The position numbers were made by a program, and so were the translations under genes. Source: Bacteroidetes bacterium GWF2_33_38 (GTDB lineage Bacteria; Bacteroidota; Bacteroidia; Bacteroidales; GWF2-33-38). From it: a stretch of 49,083 nucleotides of DNA. The notes under the pieces are model-generated. The model ran no database searches. It was not told where the DNA came from and was given only the letters and a program-made list of their open reading frames with translations. Location of the stretch: positions 1 to 49,083 of the forward strand of contig MEOF01000021.1 in assembly GCA_001769505.1 (NCBI GenBank), in the 5' to 3' direction. Positions 45,345 through 49,083 of this stretch are shown piece by piece (position 1 is the first letter of the stretch; each line of letters begins with the position of its first letter).

Positions 45345-45812
45345 ATGATAAAACTAAGATTCGCCATTTTTATGTTTATTGTCTCTATTTTGTCAATGTT
45401 AAATAGTTGCGAAATAATTGATTTCAGTAAAATTGATGAAATAAGTGATATTGAAGAATTACCAATTTATGTATTAAAAAGGCAAGATGATTTAGCAAAC
45501 AGCGAAGCATATGTTGTTGCAGGAGATAGAACCGTTTATTATAGCGAAGGAGTTGGAGCCGATGATTACAAAAAGAAAGGTAAAATGAGTGAAGAAGATT
45601 ACGATGAATTTATATCTATTTTTACAACTGTAATAAATTCTCAACAAGAATGGGGAGTTGGTTGTGGCAATCTTGATACCGACGATGACGGATTTTACAG
45701 TTTTTTTTCGGTCTACGAAACTAACAATGTTAGTACTGACGAATACTTCCCTTATTGTAAGTTCAACGATAACCACAATAAGTTGATGGACTTTTTCAAG
45801 TCTAACATTTAA
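45345..45812 (+). CDS. Hypothetical lipoprotein
   Basis: This 155-residue protein has a lipobox (SMLNSC, Cys22) and an acidic soluble body (EEDYDEFISIF; NLDTDDDGFYSFFSVYE). Two Cys remain in the mature part (VGCGN, PYCKFN) and could form a disulfide. No known family was recognised. It has a plausible promoter and lies beside repeat-rich DNA, converging with the SiaC-like gene. It is probably outer-membrane or periplasmic. Confidence 0.6.
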   Translation: MIKLRFAIFMFIVSILSMLNSCEIIDFSKIDEISDIEELPIYVLKRQDDLANSEAYVVAGDRTVYYSEGVGADDYKKKGKMSEEDYDEFISIFTTVINSQQEWGVGCGNLDTDDDGFYSFFSVYETNNVSTDEYFPYCKFNDNHNKLMDFFKSNI

Positions 45813-45833
45813 GCCAAAATCTTGAATAGAGTA

Positions 45834-46211
45834 TTATTCTTCTTCAATGATAAAGTGAAAAGGCATTTCTAATAAAGATTCGTAATCTTTACCAGCTTCA
45901 AAAATATCGTCGTCAGAATAGTGCCAATTAACCAATACGTCTTTATTATTGTTGATATAAATTTTATTCAGCACCAACAGAAACTCCAATAGCCATTTCG
46001 ATGAACTTGTATTATAATAAGTTATACCTATATCGATAATAGTAGAATCGCATGGATTTTTTTCATATTGTTCAATCCAACTCAACATAGGTTCATAAAA
46101 ATCAGCTGGATTTTCAGGAATTGAAATACCCAATATTTCTATTTTTCCTTTTTCAGCGTCAAGCGAAACAAAAGGAGTTTTTGATGTTTGATTTACGATA
46201 ATTTTGTCCAT
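45834..46211 (-). CDS. SiaC-family (DUF1987) regulatory phosphoprotein
   Basis: This 125-residue protein matches the SiaC/DUF1987 pattern: TPFVSLDAEKGKIEILGISIPENPADFYEP at the start (split across strands), a central IDIGITYYNTSSSKWLLEFL and NWHYSDDDIFEAGKDYE at the end. In Pseudomonas SiaC is phosphorylated at a Thr/Ser by the SiaB kinase, and the phosphatase SiaA and diguanylate cyclase SiaD act in the same pathway. The conserved Ser/Thr cluster (NTSSSK, about residues 69-74) is present. No siaA, siaB or siaD is seen in the window, so partners must lie elsewhere. A near-consensus TAAATTTA box lies about 20 nt before the start. Confidence 0.85.
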   Translation of the reverse strand: MDKIIVNQTSKTPFVSLDAEKGKIEILGISIPENPADFYEPMLSWIEQYEKNPCDSTIIDIGITYYNTSSSKWLLEFLLVLNKIYINNNKDVLVNWHYSDDDIFEAGKDYESLLEMPFHFIIEEE

Positions 46212-46343
46212 TTAGCTTTTGTTAAAGGATAAATTTATAACAATTATCTTAAAAAGTCAAGATAATATTATCTTTTTTATAATATGCCGATTGGTAATGT
46301 GGAAAGTTTAGCCAAAAGCGATAAAAAATTGTTTTTTGGGAAT

Positions 46344-46380
46344 ATACAAAAAAAGGCTGAATGTTAACATTCAGCCTTTT
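46344..46380 (-). terminator. Strong intrinsic terminator reading on the minus strand
   Basis: 46351-46380 is a perfect 30-nt palindrome built on AAAAGGCTGAATGTT. On the minus strand it ends in seven T; on the plus strand in only four. No coding gene lies upstream on the minus strand, so it appears to terminate the predicted small RNA below. Confidence 0.75.
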
Positions 46381-46530
46381 AAGTGAGCCAAAGCTCCCAA
46401 AGTTCAAACCATATGCTTGATGACTTGCTACAAATAAAAACATTTTGCGACATGTTTCTACATTAATTAATATTTGTGTACAAGTCTGAATAGAAAAAAG
46501 TTCGAAGTTGAAATTTGGTACAAATTTGCA
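46349..46530 (-). ncRNA. Predicted rod-shaped small RNA with its own terminator
   Basis: Described by plus-strand coordinates. CCAAAGTTCAAAC (46397-46409) can pair with GTTGAAATTTGG (46507-46518), about 12 of 13 positions. Inside it, GACTTGCTACAAATA (46422-46436) pairs with TATTTGTGTACAAGTC (46471-46486). Internal loops of 12 and 20 nt lie between the two stems, and a hairpin caps the rod. A GAGC/GCTC hairpin and the strong terminator follow. The shape resembles 6S RNA but I cannot confirm the family. The 5' end is not known. The sequence is otherwise gene-free (gap 46212-46571). Confidence 0.45.
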
Positions 46531-46571
46531 CATCTGAAATACATTCCCGAACATAGCCCGAAAAACGGATT

Positions 46572-46817
46572 ATGGGCAAACATCGCTATACCAAAGCAGA
46601 TTTAGAAATGATTGTTTACAAGCAGCTTGAAAACCTTAATGCTATGGGAGAGCAAATAAAATTACTTGAAGAACAAAACTTGATGCTTGTAAAATTCAAC
46701 CAAAAATTAATGGGTCTTGTTAGTGAAAATTTAAAGGAAGCTATGCCTTATCCGGTATTGAAAAGACCCGCAAATAAAAACAAAAAGTCGGAAGGATATC
46801 TACAAGTTGCCGAATAA
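46572..46817 (+). CDS. Small coiled-coil hypothetical protein
   Basis: This 81-residue protein is mainly helical with a heptad-like stretch (LENLNAMGEQIKLLEEQNLMLVKFNQKLMGLV), suggesting a short coiled coil, and a basic C-terminus (KRPANKNKKSEG). I recognise no family. The ATG at 46572 is close to the predicted small RNA on the opposite strand. It lies 153 nt before the sigma factor gene on the same strand. Moderate confidence that it is real, based on composition and a good frame. Confidence 0.45.
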   Translation: MGKHRYTKADLEMIVYKQLENLNAMGEQIKLLEEQNLMLVKFNQKLMGLVSENLKEAMPYPVLKRPANKNKKSEGYLQVAE

Positions 46818-46934
46818 GAAGAAAGAACAGCAAAATTTTTTTAAATTTGACAAAAAATATTATTTGGCTAACATCCTTATAACCAGAACAATTTTTAAGA
46901 TAATTTCTTAAAAAAACACTTTAAAGCTCATTCC

Positions 46935-46969
46935 TCTTGTTTACCTTTATCAAAAAATTACTCTATATA
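46935..46969 (+). promoter_or_regulatory. Bipartite promoter-like motif, copy 1 (before the sigma gene)
   Basis: TCTTGTTTACCTTT (46935-46948), an 11-nt spacer and ACTCTATATA (46960-46969). The same two boxes with the same spacer length occur at 48353-48387. A small inverted repeat CTCT...AGAG covers the second box. The ATG of the sigma gene is 1 nt further on, so a start site here would give a leaderless mRNA or a later start codon. Confidence 0.6.
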
Positions 46970-46970
46970 T

Positions 46971-47429
46971 ATGAAGAGGGACTATTCCGATGAGCAGGTA
47001 ATAAATGGAATCAAAACAAGAGACAATCTTGTGTTGAAATACTTGCTTGACGAATATCTCGAAAAGGTAATAAAATATGTAACACGTAATAATGGGACAA
47101 AACAGGAAGCTGAAGATGTCTTTCAGGAAACAATAGAAATACTATTTCACGAAGTACGAAAAACCGACTTCAGCCTGAAAAAAACATTTGACGCATACTT
47201 CACCGTAATATACCAAAACATATGGATACAAGAAGCAAAAACAAAGAACAAGCAAAAAACAACAAATACATTCCCCGAAACACTAGTTTACGAAGAAACA
47301 GACCTGCAAGATGAAATCAAACAAGAAAAACTCCGGATACTCGCAAAAGAAGAATACACAAAACTCGACAAAGAATCAAAAAACCTGTTAGACCTGTTTA
47401 TTATAAAAAAAAGACAATGGCAGAAATAG
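46971..47429 (+). CDS. ECF-type RNA polymerase sigma factor, region 2 part (frame-changed at an A-run)
   Basis: This 152-residue frame holds sigma region 2: KYLLDEYLEKVIKYV, then GTKQEAEDVFQETIEILF and a helical segment to FTVIYQNIWIQ. Region 4, needed to bind the -35 DNA, is cut off: after LDLFIIKK the frame ends at WQK. The missing part continues in the -1 frame from the A8 run at 47405-47412 (next entry). ECF sigmas with a TM/TPR partner are common in Bacteroidota. The gene uses many C-ending codons (tac, ttc, gac) and ata for Ile, unlike the SIR2 gene behind it. The start at 46971 sits inside the promoter-like motif. Confidence 0.8.
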   Translation: MKRDYSDEQVINGIKTRDNLVLKYLLDEYLEKVIKYVTRNNGTKQEAEDVFQETIEILFHEVRKTDFSLKKTFDAYFTVIYQNIWIQEAKTKNKQKTTNTFPETLVYEETDLQDEIKQEKLRILAKEEYTKLDKESKNLLDLFIIKKRQWQK

Positions 47430-47548
47430 CATACAAAATGGATTACAAAGACGGAAAAACAGCAAAAACACTAAAATGTAGAGCAGTTGCTAAATTAAAA
47501 GACATAATAAAAACAACCACCATATTTAAAAAACTGCAAGATGACTAG
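47405..47548 (+). other. Sigma region 4 in the -1 frame after an A8 slippery run
   Basis: The heptamer A AAA AAA at 47405-47411, in the zero frame set by codon ATA, is a classical -1 slip site. Reading on in the -1 frame gives KTMAEIAYKMDYKDGKTAKT and then LKCRAVAKLKDIIKTTTIF, a typical region 4 helix-turn-helix tail, ending at TAG 47546-47548. That stop overlaps the next gene's start (ATGACTAG), the usual sign of translational coupling, so the -1 frame is biologically plausible. A one-base sequencing or assembly error in the A-run explains it equally well. Confidence 0.7.
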
Positions 47549-48347
47549 CGAAGAAATAACCATACTAATAGAAAGCTATCTCGACGGAGAACTCTCAGAG
47601 CAGGAAAAACAGGAATTTGAGCAAAAGCTCAAAACAGACAAAGAACTAACCAACGAATTAATGCTGCACAAAGCAATCAGAAGTGCAATAGGCGATAAAG
47701 AATACATAGACCTAAGAGAAAAACTCGAAAAAATCAAGCACGAATACCACGAAAAAGCAAAAGTAAAAAAAAAGAAAAAACAAATAGCAGCATATTCGAT
47801 TAGCACTCTAATTTCAGTAATAATAGCAAGCACATTCATTTTCTACGATAAAAGCTACACCTACGACGAACTATACGACAAGTATTACGAGCATTACGAT
47901 GCCGGAACCATTACAAGAGGCGAAGTAAAACCAACAAAAGAAATCTACACAAACGCATTAAGAACCTATGATAACGGAAACTATACCGAAGCCATAACAC
48001 TATTAGAACAAATAACCGACACATCAGCATTTTATCCATCCAAAGAATACTTCACAGCCTTATCCTACATGGAGCTAAAAAACTACTCCGAAGCCATAAA
48101 ACACTTTGAGCAAGTACAAAACAGCAAACAATGCATTTATTCTGACAATGCCACATGGTATACTGGACTCTGTTACCTGAAAACAAATCAAACCGAAAAA
48201 AGCAAAGCAACAATTCACAAACCTGAAAAACTGTTCTGCATATTTTCAGAAAAAATCCGAAGAAATTTTGAAAAAATTTCAATAATTTTTTCATCTGCAA
48301 TCATCTCATATTCAATATCTCTAAAATTAATTTTAAAGAATTCTTGA
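47541..48347 (+). CDS. Membrane TPR protein with anti-sigma-like N-terminus, C-terminus frameshifted
   Basis: Residues 1-60 (TILIESYLDGELSEQEKQEFEQ...) resemble the N-terminus of anti-sigma factors but without the zinc Cys/His. A basic KKKKKQ stretch and one membrane helix (SISTLISVIIASTFIFY, about 90-108) follow, then TPR-like repeats (YTNALRTYDNGNYTEAITLLEQI; YFTALSYMELKNYSEAIKHFEQV). From residue 220 the frame turns unlike the family. Dropping one A from the A6 run at 48196-48201 restores EKAKQQFTNLKNCSAYFQ and a stop at 48283-48285. The protein probably controls the sigma factor that it overlaps. Whether the shift is real or a homopolymer error cannot be told. Confidence 0.75.
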   Translation: MTSEEITILIESYLDGELSEQEKQEFEQKLKTDKELTNELMLHKAIRSAIGDKEYIDLREKLEKIKHEYHEKAKVKKKKKQIAAYSISTLISVIIASTFIFYDKSYTYDELYDKYYEHYDAGTITRGEVKPTKEIYTNALRTYDNGNYTEAITLLEQITDTSAFYPSKEYFTALSYMELKNYSEAIKHFEQVQNSKQCIYSDNATWYTGLCYLKTNQTEKSKATIHKPEKLFCIFSEKIRRNFEKISIIFSSAIISYSISLKLILKNS

Positions 48348-48352
48348 TTTTT

Positions 48353-48387
48353 TCTTGTTTACCTTTTTGATTTTTTGACTCTATATA
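48353..48387 (+). promoter_or_regulatory. Bipartite promoter-like motif, copy 2 (before the SIR2 gene)
   Basis: TCTTGTTTACCTTT (48353-48366), an 11-nt spacer of different sequence, and ACTCTATATA (48378-48387). Both boxes are identical to copy 1 at 46935-46969. A CTCTA...TAGAG inverted repeat covers the second box. The leader to the SIR2 gene would be about 90 nt and contains a 23-codon ORF. Confidence 0.65.
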
Positions 48388-48427
48388 AGTAGAGGATAAA
48401 ATTACTAAACATAAATTATAATTACCT

Positions 48428-48499
48428 ATGCAAGTAAATTACGGAGTAAGCGAAATTAAAAAACTTGAAAAAAGATTATATGAACCAATTACAATTTGA
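48428..48499 (+). CDS. 23-codon leader ORF overlapping the SIR2 start
   Basis: ATG at 48428 opens a 23-codon frame (MQVNYGVSEIKKLEKRL, then YEPITI) that ends at TGA 48497-48499, 20 nt beyond the SIR2 ATG at 48480. Its composition is ordinary protein-like, so it may be a leader peptide coupled to SIR2 translation or the remnant of a gene that once followed the sigma/TPR pair. No family was recognised. Translation is unproven. Confidence 0.3.
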   Translation: MQVNYGVSEIKKLEKRLYEPITI

Positions 48500-49034
48500 T
48501 GAATTTTTAAGATCTGTAGCGATAAGCAAAAACGACACTTATGCCATTTTATTAGGAGCAGGTTGCTCAATTAGTTCAGGGATTCCTTCTGCAAATGATT
48601 GTATTTGGGATTGGAAAGGTACAATCTATAAGAGTAACAATTCTTCAACTAATGATTGGATTGATAATTTCAGGAATCCCAAAGTGCAAAAAACGATACA
48701 ATCTTGGCTAGATAATCAAGGCAGTTATGTTGAATTCGGGTGTAAAGAAGAATATTCTTTTTATGCAAAAAAGTGTTTCCCAATAGAGAAAAATCGTAGT
48801 CAGTACTTTCAGAAAATATGCTCAAATGTAAAACCAGCAATAGGATATAGAACAATACCATTATTGGTTAAACATGGATTACTTGATTCTGTATGGACTA
48901 CAAATCTTGATGATTTAGTAATGAATTCATGTGTATTAGGCGGTGTACAAGGAATTGAAATTTCATTAGATACTGTAGAAAGAATTAATTGTAAATTCCG
49001 ACCAAATAGACCACCTAAATCCAATTTAAATTGA
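48480..49034 (+). CDS. SIR2-domain protein, 5' fragment interrupted by an insertion sequence
   Basis: I start at ATG 48480 (MNQLQFDEFLRSV); a TTG at 48465 is also possible. The N-terminal Rossmann motif LLGAGCSISSGIPSA and the later TTNLDDLVMNS mark a SIR2-type NAD-binding fold. SIR2 domains of this kind are N-terminal NADase effectors in anti-phage systems, often joined to STAND or other large domains. True coding ends at about LDTVERIN (48989); the last 14 residues (CKFRPNRPPKSNLN) come from inserted DNA, so the remainder of the protein is lost. Its codon use differs from the sigma/TPR pair. Confidence 0.8.
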   Translation: MNQLQFDEFLRSVAISKNDTYAILLGAGCSISSGIPSANDCIWDWKGTIYKSNNSSTNDWIDNFRNPKVQKTIQSWLDNQGSYVEFGCKEEYSFYAKKCFPIEKNRSQYFQKICSNVKPAIGYRTIPLLVKHGLLDSVWTTNLDDLVMNSCVLGGVQGIEISLDTVERINCKFRPNRPPKSNLN

Positions 49035-49083
49035 CCACTTCAAGCAGTCGAAGTTGACCACTAACAAATTCACCTTAAAAAAG
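48990..49083 (+). mobile_element. Terminus of an IS21-like insertion sequence (partial)
   Basis: From 48990 the DNA begins TGTAAATTCCGACCAAATAG, and GACCA recurs four times (49000-49004, 49009-49013, 49033-49037, 49056-49060), the last two inside TTGACCACT. A TG start and several internal GACCAC-type repeats are the usual end structure of IS21-family elements in Bacteroidota. The transposase genes would lie beyond the window. The junction falls inside the SIR2 gene. The family assignment rests on pattern memory. Confidence 0.6.

Noticed and set aside
46249-46554. 101-aa minus-strand ORF
   Set aside because: It runs through the strong terminator palindrome and the predicted structured RNA, is rich in rare-looking Phe/Cys stretches, and has no recognisable domain.

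Overview
The window is AT-rich, densely coding DNA from a member of the Bacteroidota, most likely a Bacteroidales/Marinilabiliales-type environmental organism. The evidence is several secreted proteins with type IX secretion (T9SS) C-terminal sorting domains of types A and B, PorP/SprF and PorE-like envelope genes, a C25 (gingipain-type) and an S46 peptidase, a GldI-like lipoprotein FKBP, and promoters of the TTTG / TAnnTTTG class. I could not place it to genus. No tRNA, rRNA or CRISPR array was recognised.

Layout. 1-7.7 kb: DMT permease, a large T9SS cargo protein, then a divergent nucleoside-salvage pair (purine nucleoside phosphorylase; MTA/SAH-type deaminase) and an NlpC/P60 peptidase; a MITE-like palindromic element sits at 4.37-4.50 kb. 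7.7-20.6 kb: a PAS-only membrane protein, a 1459-aa PKD-repeat protein with a type B sorting domain, and divergently from it PorP/SprF, a TPR-propeller-CRD-OmpA protein (PorE-like), an M20 peptidase and a second PorE-like protein. This reads as a secretion and surface-anchoring block. 20.6-24.2 kb: palindromic repeats, a long nested inverted-repeat structure that looks like a folded RNA, then an S74-chaperone fibre protein with a T9SS domain and a short T9SS protein. 24.3-27.6 kb: small genes, a double CDGSH iron-sulfur protein, an acyl-CoA synthetase and an exported hypothetical protein. 28.1-32.7 kb: an operon of nrnA followed by four FKBP-type prolyl isomerases. 32.8-37.5 kb: an OmpA/TPR lipoprotein, a deoxynucleoside kinase and a prolyl oligopeptidase. 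37.7-44.1 kb: a C25 peptidase and a DPP7-type S46 peptidase, which with the prolyl oligopeptidase form an extracellular protein-degradation set.

44.1-49.1 kb is different. It is sparse and rich in REP-like hairpins and small orphan genes. It has a SiaC-like gene, a probable small RNA with its own terminator, and an ECF-type sigma factor with a TM/TPR partner; both of these last genes carry a frame change at an A-homopolymer. The end holds the 5' part of a SIR2-domain gene cut by what looks like the end of an IS21-type insertion sequence. A 14 + 11 + 10 nt bipartite motif is repeated with identical spacing in front of the sigma gene and in front of the SIR2 gene, which suggests that the sigma factor controls both. 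The most interesting candidates are this sigma/SIR2 region, the two predicted structured RNAs (about 20.9-21.1 kb and 46.35-46.53 kb), and the S74/T9SS fibre gene.
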